Counted from the first letter of the stretch, positions 1-8,384 are shown. The stretch is DNA of 64,000 nucleotides from 66-474 sp964489055 (GCA_964489055.1 CAZAXF010000003.1:62001-126000), one strand, 5' to 3'. Notes: generated by a model not told the origin, from the letters alone. A program made the numbers and translations.

Positions 1-1
1 C

Positions 2-859
2 CCGCAGTACGCCGCGGCCTACGCGCAGATGGCCGGTTCGTGGGTCAGCATGGCGGCGCAGTTCCTGGGCGGTGCGCAGGCGGCGGATGCGTTCGCGCAG
101 GCACGCAGGGCCGCGCGCAAGGCCCTGGCGCTGGACCCGGACCTGTCGCTGGCGCACCAGGCGCAGGCCGCCTTGTTGCAGCTAGCCGACAGGGACTGGC
201 GTGGCGCCGAGGCCGAGGCCCGGCGCGCGCTGCAACTGGCGCCCAACGATCCACAGGCGAAATTCGGGCTGGCCTACATCTCGCCGGCGCTCGGGCAGGT
301 GCGGCGCGCAGCCGAGCTGACGCGGCAGGCGCTGCGGGTCGACCCGCGCCATTCGCGCTGGTACGAATGGCTGAGCTACTACCTCGCTGGCACGGGCCAT
401 CTCGATGAGGCGCGCCAGGCCGCCCACACGGCCATTTCGTTGCAACCCGATGCCGCGTCCAATTACGAGCAGCTCGCGATCATCGAGATCCTGCGCGGCG
501 ATCCGGCGGCAGCGCTGGCGGCTGCGCGCCGCGAACCGCCGGGCGTGTGGCACGACGCCGCGATGGCGCTGGCGCTGCAGGTGGGGTCCGATCGTGCAGC
601 CGCCGATGCGGCATTGAAGAAACTCGTCGCCGGCCACGCCGGTGATGCGGCCTATCAGATCGCGCAGGTATACGCGCTGCGCCGCGATCCCGACGCCATG
701 TTCAAGTGGCTGGACCGCGCCTGGGACAACCACGACGGCGGGATCATGCTGGTTCTTTCCGACCCGATGATCCTGCGATACCGGGATGACCCGCGCTTTG
801 CAGCCCTGTGCGCCAGGGTCGGCGTGCCCGACACCACCGATGCAGTGGCGATGAACTGA
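2..859 (+). CDS. TPR-repeat protein, C-terminal part (5' end outside window)
   Basis: The frame is open from the first bases of the window, so the gene begins upstream; about 286 residues are visible. They are almost entirely helix-turn-helix TPR units with the usual signature (for example ALALDPDLSLAHQAQAALL, and later ALRVDPRHSRWYEWLSYYL and AISLQPDAASNYEQLAIIE). The C-terminal tail, with the pattern FKWLDRAWDNHDGG...DPMILRYRDDPRFAAL, is typical of the ends of large cytoplasmic TPR proteins that carry an N-terminal winged-helix or cyclase-type regulatory domain in Xanthomonadales. That N-terminal domain is not in the window, so its regulatory role is inference. No membrane segment or signal peptide is seen in the visible part. 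The stop is followed by a short gap and then a toxin-antitoxin remnant. Confidence 0.8.
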   Translation, partial: PQYAAAYAQMAGSWVSMAAQFLGGAQAADAFAQARRAARKALALDPDLSLAHQAQAALLQLADRDWRGAEAEARRALQLAPNDPQAKFGLAYISPALGQVRRAAELTRQALRVDPRHSRWYEWLSYYLAGTGHLDEARQAAHTAISLQPDAASNYEQLAIIEILRGDPAAALAAARREPPGVWHDAAMALALQVGSDRAAADAALKKLVAGHAGDAAYQIAQVYALRRDPDAMFKWLDRAWDNHDGGIMLVLSDPMILRYRDDPRFAALCARVGVPDTTDAVAMN

Positions 860-939
860 ATGCCTCGTGACAGGGACTGGAAAAGGTGCATTGATTGTGG
901 CAAATACAAATGTGCAGAACAGTTGTTGAGGTCTGCAAC

Positions 940-1173
940 ATGTCAACCGTCATGATCCAGGTTCGCAATGTCCCGCAACGCGTGCATCGCACGCTCAAGG
1001 CCCGCGCGGTGCTGGCGGGCAAGAGTCTCAGTGACTGCATCCTCGAAGAGCTGACGACCATGGCGGCACTGCCCTCGCAGGAAGAGGTGTGCTCGATGCT
1101 GGGTGCGGCGGAGCCCTTCGCAATGAAGAGGTCGTCTGCCGCCAGGGTGCGTTCGGCACGGGACGCCGCGTGA
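940..1173 (+). CDS. FitA-like ribbon-helix-helix antitoxin
   Basis: A 77-residue protein whose first 45 residues match the FitA antitoxin pattern: a short beta strand (MIQVRNVP) followed by HRTLKARAVLAGKSLSDCILEEL, the ribbon-helix-helix DNA-binding fold. The C-terminal part would be the toxin-binding tail. Members of this family repress their own operon and neutralise a PIN-domain RNase toxin encoded just downstream. Here the downstream toxin is only a 26-codon stub, so this is probably an orphan antitoxin. A TTG start 45 bases upstream is possible, but the family N-terminus aligns with the ATG used here. Confidence 0.8.
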   Translation: MSTVMIQVRNVPQRVHRTLKARAVLAGKSLSDCILEELTTMAALPSQEEVCSMLGAAEPFAMKRSSAARVRSARDAA

Positions 1174-1183
1174 GTCCGTCGAC

Positions 1184-1261
1184 GTGAGCCGCGTACTGGT
1201 GGTCGATGTTTCGGTCGCGATCACCAACCAGTGCACGCCCTTGCAACGCCTCGCCAGGTGA
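1184..1261 (+). pseudogene. Remnant of a PIN-domain (VapC/FitB-like) toxin
   Basis: Ten bases after the antitoxin stop, a GTG opens a short frame reading SRVLVVDVSVAITNQ before a stop. This matches the first beta strand of PIN toxins (LVVDaSVav), including the first catalytic aspartate. Everything after about residue 13 is unrelated, and the three other acidic residues of a PIN active site are missing. The position immediately behind a FitA-like antitoxin supports a truncated toxin. The call rests on a very short match. Confidence 0.55.
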
Positions 1262-1315
1262 CGTGGCGGGAAATGCAGGCTGGTGGGCGCATGCCAACGG
1301 GCCATGGCGTACCGA

Positions 1316-2650
1316 CTACGCAGCCGCGAACGCCTCGCGCGTGAGGTTCAGCGGCTCGCCTTCGGTGCACGCGACGTCGTCCTCGATGCGGATGCCGCCG
1401 TACTTGCGGAATGCGTCGACCTTGTCCCACACCACGTCCTTCGCGGCGGGTCTGGCTTTCAGTTCCTGCAGCAGCATGTCGATGAAGTAGAGCCCGGGCT
1501 CGATGGTCACGACCATGCCCGGTTCCAGCGTGCGGGTGAGGCGCAGGTAGGGATGCCCGTCGGGCCTGGGGATCGTGTTGCCCTGCTCGTCGCGCGCGAA
1601 GCCGGCCACGTCGTGCACCTGAAGGCCGATCAGGTGCCCGAGGCCGTGCGGGAAGAATGTCGATGAGATGCCGTTTTCCACCGCCACCTCGGGCGAACAG
1701 GTTATGAAACCCTGCTCGCGCATCACCTGCATCAGCACGTGGTGCGCGTGCACGTGCAGTTCGGGATAGCCCTGGCCCGCGCGCACCCTGGCGCAGAAGT
1801 CCTGCTGCGCTTTTTCCACCGCGTCGATCAACGCCTGCCATTCACCGGCATCCGGTGAGGCGTAGCTGCGGGTGATGTCCGAGGCGTAGCCATGGAAGCG
1901 GCCGCCGGCGTCGATCAGGAACGAGTGCGCGTGCGTTGGCGGGTTGTGGTTGAACTGCATGTAGTGCAGCACCGCGGCGTGCGCATCCAGTGCGATGATG
2001 TTGCCGTAGGGCAGCTGCGATTCGGCCAGCCGCGTGGCCTCGAGATAACGGCAGTGGATGTCGAATTCCGACAGCCCCTCGCGGAACGCCTTTTCCGCCG
2101 CACGATGGCCATGTACGCCAAGCTTGCTGGCGGTGCGCATCATGGTGATCTCGTAGGGTGTCTTGAACGCGCGCCGGTAGTGCAGCAGGTTCATCAGTGG
2201 CGCCGGGTTGTCCGGCACGACATCGCCGATCGCCGCGTTGGCTTCGCCCACGATCGCGCAACGCGACGGGTCGCCCGGCAGATGCGCCCGCGCCTCGTCC
2301 GGCGTGCGGATCGTGACGATGTCGAAGTGTCCGGTCCAGTATCCGGCGGGCGCGGCGGGCACCACGTGCCAGTAGTCGTGTGGTTGCAGGAACACCAGCT
2401 TCGGCTTGGCGCCCGGCGTGTACACCAACCAGCTTCCCGGCGCATCGGCCAGCGGCAGCCAGTGGAGGAAATGCGGGTTGGCCCGGAACGGATGGTCCTG
2501 GTCGTCCAGGAACACCGGATGCGGCCGGCCGGCGGCGATCACCAGCGTGTCGCGCCCGCACGCGGCCAGCGCCTCGTTGCTGCGCTTTTCGACCTCGGCG
2601 AGGTGCGCGGGATACAGCGCGGAAAGATTGTCCTGCGGGGATGCGGTCAT
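1316..2650 (-). CDS. pepQ: Xaa-Pro dipeptidase (prolidase)
   Basis: A 444-residue M24-family metallopeptidase that hydrolyses dipeptides with C-terminal proline in the cytoplasm. The N-terminal half is the creatinase-like domain (HPVFLDDQDHPFRANPHF). The C-terminal pita-bread domain carries the dinuclear metal ligands in order: D of LIDAGGRFHGYASD and of DITRSY, H of HGLGHLIGLQVHD, E of TIEPGLYF and E of RIEDD. Length and order match bacterial PepQ. The start is taken at MTASPQ; 19 further in-frame codons upstream look like untranslated leader. It is transcribed away from the FitA-like locus and has its own short upstream gap before the PilZ gene. Confidence 0.93.
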   Translation of the reverse strand: MTASPQDNLSALYPAHLAEVEKRSNEALAACGRDTLVIAAGRPHPVFLDDQDHPFRANPHFLHWLPLADAPGSWLVYTPGAKPKLVFLQPHDYWHVVPAAPAGYWTGHFDIVTIRTPDEARAHLPGDPSRCAIVGEANAAIGDVVPDNPAPLMNLLHYRRAFKTPYEITMMRTASKLGVHGHRAAEKAFREGLSEFDIHCRYLEATRLAESQLPYGNIIALDAHAAVLHYMQFNHNPPTHAHSFLIDAGGRFHGYASDITRSYASPDAGEWQALIDAVEKAQQDFCARVRAGQGYPELHVHAHHVLMQVMREQGFITCSPEVAVENGISSTFFPHGLGHLIGLQVHDVAGFARDEQGNTIPRPDGHPYLRLTRTLEPGMVVTIEPGLYFIDMLLQELKARPAAKDVVWDKVDAFRKYGGIRIEDDVACTEGEPLNLTREAFAAA

Positions 2651-2738
2651 GGCGGAAAAGCTGCGGATCGAAAACGCCATGATGCGTCGACGCGCCGCAC
2701 AACGCAAAGTACGGCGCCGAAGCCCCGGCCGTGCGGCA

Positions 2739-3071
2739 TCAGGCCGGGACCTGGCCGAGCCACTCCTCCAGCGCCCTGGCGTCGGGCTTGCTGATCGAGA
2801 TGATACGCAGCCCGGACCATTGGTAGCCGCCGGTGCTGGCCTGTTCGGTCCACATGGTGTGGACGCCGGCTTCGATTTCCGGGCCCGACCCGTCCAGGCG
2901 AAAGCGCAGCTGGTACAACGCGCCGTCGTGCAGCGGCTGGTTGCAGATCAGCATCATGCCGTTGCGCGAAAGGTTGCCGATGCGGCCGACGTTCTCGCCG
3001 GTGATCGCGTCGGTAACCACGATGGGAGCCTGGACCGGCTTGCGCGGGGCGCTGCGGCGCTCGTCGTTCAT
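2739..3071 (-). CDS. PilZ-domain protein
   Basis: A 110-residue single PilZ domain. The c-di-GMP-binding signatures are visible: the arginine cluster near the N-terminus (RRSAPRKPV) and the NLSRNGMML element corresponding to the (D/N)xSxxG motif. The rest follows the PilZ beta-barrel pattern (LRFRLDGSG, GGYQWSGLRI). Family members bind cyclic di-GMP and change motility, exopolysaccharide or pilus function through a partner. The start codon overlaps the stop of the upstream DUF1631 gene (ATGA), so the two are probably translationally coupled and may act together. The partner and output cannot be read from the sequence. Confidence 0.88.
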   Translation of the reverse strand: MNDERRSAPRKPVQAPIVVTDAITGENVGRIGNLSRNGMMLICNQPLHDGALYQLRFRLDGSGPEIEAGVHTMWTEQASTGGYQWSGLRIISISKPDARALEEWLGQVPA

Positions 3072-5314
3072 GTCGCGACCTCGGTGGTTTCCTTGCTGCG
3101 GCCGAACTTGCGCAGGCCCGCCAGCAGCGCATTCCAGGCGCGGTCGAACATGCCGCTGTCCTGGGGCGGCAGCAGGTGGATCTGGCCGCGCGCCATCATG
3201 CGCGCAATCTGCTCGAGGCTGCGTTCCGGCGCTGCGGCGCCGCGCGCGTTCACCAGCAGGCAACGGCCGCTGCTCGGCGCATACCAGGCCAGCTTGCGGG
3301 CCACTTTCTGGCCCTGCTGGTTGACCGTGAATTCCAGCCAGCTTCCGAACGGCAGGGTCTTGAGCGTTTCCAGCGCCTTGCGCTCGGTCGGCGTAAGCGA
3401 CAGCTTGCGCGGGCCGGGGGCGGCTTCGGGCTTGGCCTCCTCCGGTTTCTGGCGCGCCTTGAGGCGGATCAACAGTTCCGTCTGGCTGACTTCCGGGCCG
3501 GTGTCCTTTTCACTGGCCGGCAGGTCCAGCACGTGCCCGGTGATCTGTGCTGCCTCGCCGGCCTGCAGTCCGACCTGGGTCAGCCCGCGATTGAGTTCGG
3601 CGGCGAGCCGCCGGTTGTCGCGCGCGGTGGCCGGCCCCAGCAGCTCGTCGATAACGGCCAGCCGGCGCCGGTAGGTGTCGCTGTTCTCGCCTTCGCGCAG
3701 AAGCGTGAGGGTGAGTGCGTCGGTCCAGGCGTGTTCCAGCAGCGCGCGCACGAGCGGCGTGGCCTGTTTGTCGGCCAGGCGCCTGGCGATGGCCGCGCGC
3801 GCCTGCGCTCGCGAGGACTGCAGGCGGTCGCGGCCCTGGGCCGCCTCGACCTGCCGGCGTTCGGCGATCTCGGCGCGTCGCGTCAGCAACTTGAGGTGCG
3901 CGTCCAGATCGTCGGCTTCGCGTTCGACCACGGACAGGTCGCCTTGGTAATCCCTGGCGACGCGCTGCACGCAGCGCTGCAGGCGCTGGTTGAGCGCGGT
4001 GTCGAAACTGCCGTCGCTGCGATCGAGCCACAGGTTCGCGGTTTCCAGCACGCTGTTCAAAAGCCGCCGCGCGGGATGGTTGCGGACGGTGAAGAAATTG
4101 CTGTCGGCCAGCGCGATCCGGAGCAGCGGCACCTGCAGCACCGTCATCAATTGCTGCGCGGTGCCTTCGGCACGCGTTTCCTGCAGCAGTCCGTCGTAGA
4201 GCAATGACATCAGGTCGATGGCATCGCGGTGGTCGGGCTGCAATTGCGGCGCTTCGCCCCCCGGGGATGCCTGGCGCAGTTGCGCCAGCAGATCCTTGCG
4301 CAGGCGTTCGCCGGCGTGTGGTGCCGCCTGTTTCACCGGCTGCGCCTGCAGCGCCAGCAACGCCGATTCAAGGTCCGCCAGCGAGGCTTCGCCGCCTGGG
4401 CCAGGATGCGGCGATGCCGCAGCGCCCGGGTCCAGCGCGCGGCGGCGTGCGTCCAGCAGGCCGTGCAGTTCGGCCATGGCGGGCGGCTGCGGCAGGGGCG
4501 CGGCGCCGCGGGGGGGCGAAAATTCCGTGACCGGCGCCATCGGCGTCGAAGCGGATTCGGTTTCGGGCTCGGGCGTGTCCGGCGTGGTCTCGTCCCTGTC
4601 CGGGTCCGGCGCGCTGCCGGCGCGCCGCGGCAGGTAATTGCGCAGGTACGGCAGGATGCCGGCATCCTTCAGTTCGTCGTTCAGGTGCCCGTAGAACGCC
4701 TCCGCGGCCGCGAACAGGCGCCGGTCGCACAGGCGGTAGAACAGCTTGCGATGATCGCCCTGCATGCCCAACGTACGGGCAGCTTCGCCCAGCACGTCGG
4801 CGAACATGTGCGGGCCACAGGGCAGGGCGTCGCCTTCCAGCGGCGGTGCGGCCACCAGCACCGCGTAGCGATGACACAACTCGAACAAGGCGCTGCTGGC
4901 GTGCAGCTCGGTGCGTGAGGCCAGGTCGCCCAGCGCCATGCTTTCGTCGAATTCGTCGGGATCGACCAGCTTCAGGTCACTGTCGCCGGTTGCTGTCGAA
5001 ATGACTGCATCGGCGGGTTCGGGCATGCCCAGCGCGCTGAAGCGCTGTTCCAGCAGGGCCATCAGGTAGCCGTGGAACCCGGTACGTGCACGCTTGATCT
5101 CGCGCAAGGCTTCCAGGGCCTCGTGCTGGGTCTGACCGCCGCTGGACTTCTCGGCAATCCGGAACAGTTCCTGCTCCAGGTCGTCCAGTGCGCCGCGCAG
5201 CAGCGGCTCGAGCAGTTCGCTGCATCCGGCCAGTTGCTGCTCCAGCAATTGCCGCGCGCGAGGGGCCAGATCGCCGCGGCTGGCAAGTGTCGACATGTGC
5301 GGGTGTCTTTCCAT
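3068..5314 (-). CDS. DUF1631 family protein
   Basis: A 748-residue cytoplasmic protein of the DUF1631 family found in gammaproteobacteria; no enzymatic function is established. It is rich in long amphipathic helices, with a Pro/Glu-rich linker around residues 240-290. The last 120 residues (GSWLEFTVNQQGQKVARKLAWY...CLLVNARG) have the look of a small PilZ-like barrel, which fits its coupling to a PilZ gene; that resemblance is my reading and untested. The start at MERHPH is chosen because GGGGGA sits six bases upstream; other in-frame ATGs lie nearby at 5296, 5326 and 5353. Likely acts in c-di-GMP-linked surface behaviour, by context only. Confidence 0.8.
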   Translation of the reverse strand: MERHPHMSTLASRGDLAPRARQLLEQQLAGCSELLEPLLRGALDDLEQELFRIAEKSSGGQTQHEALEALREIKRARTGFHGYLMALLEQRFSALGMPEPADAVISTATGDSDLKLVDPDEFDESMALGDLASRTELHASSALFELCHRYAVLVAAPPLEGDALPCGPHMFADVLGEAARTLGMQGDHRKLFYRLCDRRLFAAAEAFYGHLNDELKDAGILPYLRNYLPRRAGSAPDPDRDETTPDTPEPETESASTPMAPVTEFSPPRGAAPLPQPPAMAELHGLLDARRRALDPGAAASPHPGPGGEASLADLESALLALQAQPVKQAAPHAGERLRKDLLAQLRQASPGGEAPQLQPDHRDAIDLMSLLYDGLLQETRAEGTAQQLMTVLQVPLLRIALADSNFFTVRNHPARRLLNSVLETANLWLDRSDGSFDTALNQRLQRCVQRVARDYQGDLSVVEREADDLDAHLKLLTRRAEIAERRQVEAAQGRDRLQSSRAQARAAIARRLADKQATPLVRALLEHAWTDALTLTLLREGENSDTYRRRLAVIDELLGPATARDNRRLAAELNRGLTQVGLQAGEAAQITGHVLDLPASEKDTGPEVSQTELLIRLKARQKPEEAKPEAAPGPRKLSLTPTERKALETLKTLPFGSWLEFTVNQQGQKVARKLAWYAPSSGRCLLVNARGAAAPERSLEQIARMMARGQIHLLPPQDSGMFDRAWNALLAGLRKFGRSKETTEVAT

Positions 5315-5415
5315 CGAATCCCCCATGGGTCGGGAATGCAAGCATCCTGCCAATCGGCGCCCAGTGCCGGGATTCTATGGAAGCCTGCGGCAAAGCGCCA
5401 TGGCGGGTCCGACGG

Positions 5416-5598
5416 TCACTCGTCGCCGGTCCGGACGTCGACCGCGACCCGGTCGCCGTCGATGGTGACTTGTACCTGCATCGGGTTGCAACAGACCGGG
5501 CAATCTTCCACGTAGCCCGCCGAGCCGGCGGACGCGTCCACCAGCAACTCGATCGGCTCGCCGCAGTACGGGCAGTGGACGGAGACGGGCTCAGGCAT
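5416..5598 (-). CDS. CPXCG-motif cysteine-rich zinc-ribbon protein
   Basis: A 60-residue protein with two cysteine knuckles, CPYCGEP near residue 9 and CPVCCNP near residue 33. This is the pattern of the CPXCG-motif small zinc-ribbon family, which has no assigned function. The body between and after the knuckles is acidic and short-stranded (QVQVTIDGDRVAVDV). Its start codon lies inside the end of hemW, overlapping by 8 bases, so translation is likely coupled to hemW. Confidence 0.85.
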   Translation of the reverse strand: MPEPVSVHCPYCGEPIELLVDASAGSAGYVEDCPVCCNPMQVQVTIDGDRVAVDVRTGDE

Positions 5599-6874
5599 GC
5601 CGGCGCGCCGCCTTGGCCGATGGCAGGAACGCCTCGATCACGTCGTTGAGGAAGCGTTGGCCGAGCGCCGTGGTCTGGAGGTATTCGGGATCGTCGACCA
5701 GCCAGCCCCTCGTGCGTGCCGCGCGCAGCGGTGTGGCGATCGCCGCGCGCGCGAGGCCGGTGCGCGCGGTGAATTGCGCGAGCGGCACACCATCGTGCAA
5801 TCGCAATGCATTCAACATGAACTCGAACGGCAACTGCCCGGCGGTGATGGTTTCGTTGCCCTTGATGCGCCGTGTCGAGGCCGCGCCCTGCAGATACGCA
5901 CGCGGCGAGCGCACTTTCGCGCGCCGCCGGATCACCAATGCACCCGCGACCTGCGTCGTCCCCGGTCCCCGGTCCCCGGTCCCCGGTCCCGACACCTTTC
6001 CATGTGCCCCCGCCCCGATCCCGAGGTAATCCCCGAATTCCCAGTAGTTGAGGTTGTGCCGGCAACGCCGGCCCGCCTGCGCGTAGGCCGACACTTCGTA
6101 CTGCGCATAGCCGGCTTCGGCCAGCCGCGTCTGACAGGCCTCCTGCATGTCCCAGGCGGCATCGTCGTCGGGCAGCGGCGGCGGACGCTTCGCGAACGGC
6201 GTGCCCGGCTCCAGCGTCAACTGGTAGTGCGAGACGTGCGCGGGCGCCAGCGCGATGGCGCGTTCCACGTCCGCCATTGCGCCATCCAGCGTCTGGTTGG
6301 GCAGCGCGTACATCAGATCCAGGTTGATGTTGTCGCAGCCGGCATCCTGTGCCTGCTTCACCGCCGCCTCGGCTTCGCCCGCCGAGTGGATGCGTCCCAG
6401 CGCGCGCAGTTTTGCGTCATCGAAACTCTGCACGCCGAAGGAAATGCGGTTGACGCCCGCGTCGCGATAGCCGTCGAAGCGACCGTGCTCGACCGTGCCG
6501 GGATTGGTTTCCAGGGTGATTTCGCAGTCACGCGCGAACGGCAATCGTGCTGCCGCGCCATCGAGGATCGCGGCGATGGAATCGGGGGCGAACAGGCTGG
6601 GCGTGCCACCGCCAAAGAACACGCTGACGATTTCGCGCCCCGCCAGCGCGTCGCCGAAATCGGCAATGTCCCCGTCGAGGTCGGCCAGCAGCGCCGCCAC
6701 GTATTCGCACTCGGGCATCGCCGCGCGCAGCCCGTGCGAATTGAAGTCGCAGTACGGACACTTCTTCACGCACCAGGGGATGTGGATGTAGAGCGAAAGC
6801 GGGACCGGGGACTGGGGACCGGGGACCGGGCTTCGGCGGATTTCGGGCTGCGTCGTGGCTGGAATGGGGGGCAT
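5591..6874 (-). CDS. hemW: Radical SAM heme chaperone HemW
   Basis: A 427-residue radical SAM protein. The iron-sulfur motif is IPWCVKKCPYC (cysteines near 35, 39, 42), followed by the glycine-rich SAM motif VFFGGGTPSL and the HemW-specific elements GVQSFDDAKLRALGR, NLDLMYALPNQ and HNLNYWEFGDYLGIGAGAH. HemW binds heme and delivers it to respiratory enzymes; older annotations call it coproporphyrinogen III oxidase-like. Two stretches are repeat-derived: the N-terminal RRSPVPGPQSPVP before the first strand, and about a dozen residues (SGPGTGDRGPGT) inserted near residue 295 between the GAGAHGK loop and the RRRAKVRSPRAYL strand. Both are translations of GGGACC repeats. The true start may therefore be the GTG nearer to LSLYIHIPWC. 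Confidence 0.92.
   Translation of the reverse strand: MPPIPATTQPEIRRSPVPGPQSPVPLSLYIHIPWCVKKCPYCDFNSHGLRAAMPECEYVAALLADLDGDIADFGDALAGREIVSVFFGGGTPSLFAPDSIAAILDGAAARLPFARDCEITLETNPGTVEHGRFDGYRDAGVNRISFGVQSFDDAKLRALGRIHSAGEAEAAVKQAQDAGCDNINLDLMYALPNQTLDGAMADVERAIALAPAHVSHYQLTLEPGTPFAKRPPPLPDDDAAWDMQEACQTRLAEAGYAQYEVSAYAQAGRRCRHNLNYWEFGDYLGIGAGAHGKVSGPGTGDRGPGTTQVAGALVIRRRAKVRSPRAYLQGAASTRRIKGNETITAGQLPFEFMLNALRLHDGVPLAQFTARTGLARAAIATPLRAARTRGWLVDDPEYLQTTALGQRFLNDVIEAFLPSAKAARRHA
5958..5990. repeat. GGGACC-type tandem repeat inside hemW
   Basis: Tandem GGTCCCC units (five or so), in frame within hemW, encoding the Gly/Pro/Thr/Asp/Arg insert near residue 295. The same unit recurs at 6801-6830, 6917-6968, 7549-7560, 7640-7656 and near 35555. 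Confidence 0.9.
6801..6830. repeat. GGGACC-type repeat in the hemW N-terminal region
   Basis: Three near-identical GGGACCGG/GGGACTGG units lying in the first codons of hemW. They encode the Pro/Gly/Ser stretch that precedes the first conserved strand and obscure the true start. Confidence 0.85.
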
Positions 6875-6906
6875 GGGCGTTGCGTGCTCTGGACTCGCGC
6901 GGAATG

Positions 6907-7662
6907 TCAGGTACTGCCGGTCCCCGGTCCCAGGCTTCCGCTTCCCGGTCCCCGGTCCCCGGTCCCCAGCGTCTGACGCAGCTCCGCCAACGCCCTTCCC
7001 CGATGACTGATCCGGTTCTTGACCGCCGGATCGAGTTCGGCGGAGCTGAGCCCGCCGCCGTCGTCGGGCAGGAACAGCGGGTCGTAGCCGAAGCCGCCTT
7101 CGCCGCGCGGCGCGGTGAGCACGCGGCCGGGCCAACGGCCGGTGGCGAGGATCGGGTCGGGATCGTCGGCATGCCGCAGCAGCGCCAGCACGCAGGTGAA
7201 GTGCGCACCGCGGCGATCTTCGGGCACGCCTTCCAGTTCGCGCAGCAACCTGGCGTTGTTGCCGGCGTTGTCGCCGTGCACGCCGGCGTAGAGCGCCGAA
7301 TACAGGCCCGGCGCGCCGTCCAGCGCATCCACGCAGATCCCCGAGTCGTCGGCCAGCGCCGGCAGGCCCGACGCGCGCGTGGCGTGGCGCGCCTTCAGGA
7401 TGGCGTTCTCGACAAAGGTCAGCCCGGTTTCCTCCGCATCGTCGATCCCGAGTTCGCGCTGCGAAACCAGCTCGATGCCGCTGCCCGCCAACAGCCCGCG
7501 CAGTTCGGCGAGTTTGCCGGCGTTGCCACTGGCCAGGACGATGCGTTCCCCCGGTCCCCGGAAACTCGCCGCTCCTGCGGCTCGCCCTCCGGGCCATCGG
7601 CTGCGCCGATGTTCGCTCCGGCATCCTGCCTCCGCAGTCCCGGTCCCCGGTCCCGGTTTCAT
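6907..7662 (-). CDS. rdgB: Non-canonical purine NTP pyrophosphatase (RdgB/HAM1), with repeat-derived ends
   Basis: A 251-residue frame; the conserved enzyme is about 200 residues, from RIVLASGNAGKLAEL to KNRISHRGRALAELRQ. It hydrolyses dITP, dXTP and ITP to the monophosphate, keeping deaminated purines out of DNA. Family motifs are clear: SGNAGK (substrate loop), ENAILKAR, ADDSGICVDAL, GGFGYDPLF and SHRG. The first ~38 residues come from repeat DNA and an adjacent Arg/Ala-rich element, and the last ~20 (GTGDRGPGSGSLGPGTG) from another GGGACC array. No ATG lies at the expected native start just before RIVLASGN, so the nearest start is the ATG overlapping the rph stop (ATGA). Second gene of rph-rdgB-hemW. 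Confidence 0.88.
   Translation of the reverse strand: MKPGPGTGTAEAGCRSEHRRSRWPGGRAAGAASFRGPGERIVLASGNAGKLAELRGLLAGSGIELVSQRELGIDDAEETGLTFVENAILKARHATRASGLPALADDSGICVDALDGAPGLYSALYAGVHGDNAGNNARLLRELEGVPEDRRGAHFTCVLALLRHADDPDPILATGRWPGRVLTAPRGEGGFGYDPLFLPDDGGGLSSAELDPAVKNRISHRGRALAELRQTLGTGDRGPGSGSLGPGTGST
6917..6968. repeat. GGGACC-type repeat at the 3' end of rdgB
   Basis: Two clusters of GGTCCCC units separated by a short spacer, in frame at the C-terminus of rdgB. They replace the natural end of the protein with a Gly/Pro/Ser/Thr tail. Confidence 0.85.
7549..7656. repeat. Composite repeat insertion at the 5' end of rdgB
   Basis: GGTCCCC units at 7549-7560 and 7640-7656 bracket about 80 bases of unrelated GC-rich sequence between rph and the conserved start of rdgB. 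The whole stretch is in frame with rdgB and gives it an N-terminal extension of about 38 residues. Confidence 0.7.
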
Positions 7663-8384
7663 GCGTCCAGCGCCTCCCGCTGCGCCTCGATCAACTTCCC
7701 GATCCCCTTCTGCGCCAGCGCCAGCAAGGCGTCCAGCTCGTCGCGTCGGAACGCGTGGCCTTCGGCGGTGCCCTGCAGCTCGATGAAACCGCCGCCGTCG
7801 TTCATCACCACGTTCATGTCGGTGTCGCAGTTCGCATCCTCGGCGTAGTCGAGGTCCAGCACCGGCGTGCCCTGGAAGATGCCGACCGAAACCGCGGCGA
7901 CGGCGCCGTGGATCGGGTTGCGCTTGAGCGTGCCGCGCTTCAGCAGCACGTTGACCGCATCGACCAGCGCCACGTAGGCGCCGGTGATCGAGGCGGTGCG
8001 GGTGCCGCCGTCGGCCTGCAGCACGTCGCAGTCCAGCGTGACCACGCGCTCGCCCAGCGCCGCACGGTCCACGCAGGCGCGCAGGGAGCGGCCGATCAGG
8101 CGCTGGATTTCCAGCGTGCGCCCGCCCTGCTTGCCGCGTGCGGCTTCGCGCTGGGTGCGCTCGGTGGTGGCGCGCGGCAGCATGCCGTACTCGGCGGTCA
8201 CCCAGCCTTCGCCCTTGCCGCGCAGCCATGGTGGCACGCGATCCTCGACGCTGGCCGTGCACAGCACCCGGGTGTCGCCGCAGGCGATCAGCACCGAACC
8301 TTCGGCGTGCATGGTGTAGCGACGTTCGATGGTGACCGTGCGCAGCGCGTCGGGCGCACGGCCGGAGGGACGGGGAGTGGGCAT
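7659..8384 (-). CDS. rph: Ribonuclease PH
   Basis: A 241-residue phosphate-dependent 3'-5' exoribonuclease that trims tRNA 3' ends. Conserved features run in order: RPSGRAPDALRTVTIER at the N-terminus, SVLIACGDTRVLCTASVED, the GWVTAEYGMLPRATTER loop, QRLIGRSLRACVD, TLDCDVLQADGGTRTASITG (phosphate-site region) and VDLDY-like LDLDYAEDANCDTDMNVVM. Length matches the family. It heads the minus-strand rph-rdgB-hemW-CPXCG group and is divergent from yicC, with only 69 bases between the two starts, where both promoters must lie. Confidence 0.96.
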   Translation of the reverse strand: MPTPRPSGRAPDALRTVTIERRYTMHAEGSVLIACGDTRVLCTASVEDRVPPWLRGKGEGWVTAEYGMLPRATTERTQREAARGKQGGRTLEIQRLIGRSLRACVDRAALGERVVTLDCDVLQADGGTRTASITGAYVALVDAVNVLLKRGTLKRNPIHGAVAAVSVGIFQGTPVLDLDYAEDANCDTDMNVVMNDGGGFIELQGTAEGHAFRRDELDALLALAQKGIGKLIEAQREALDA

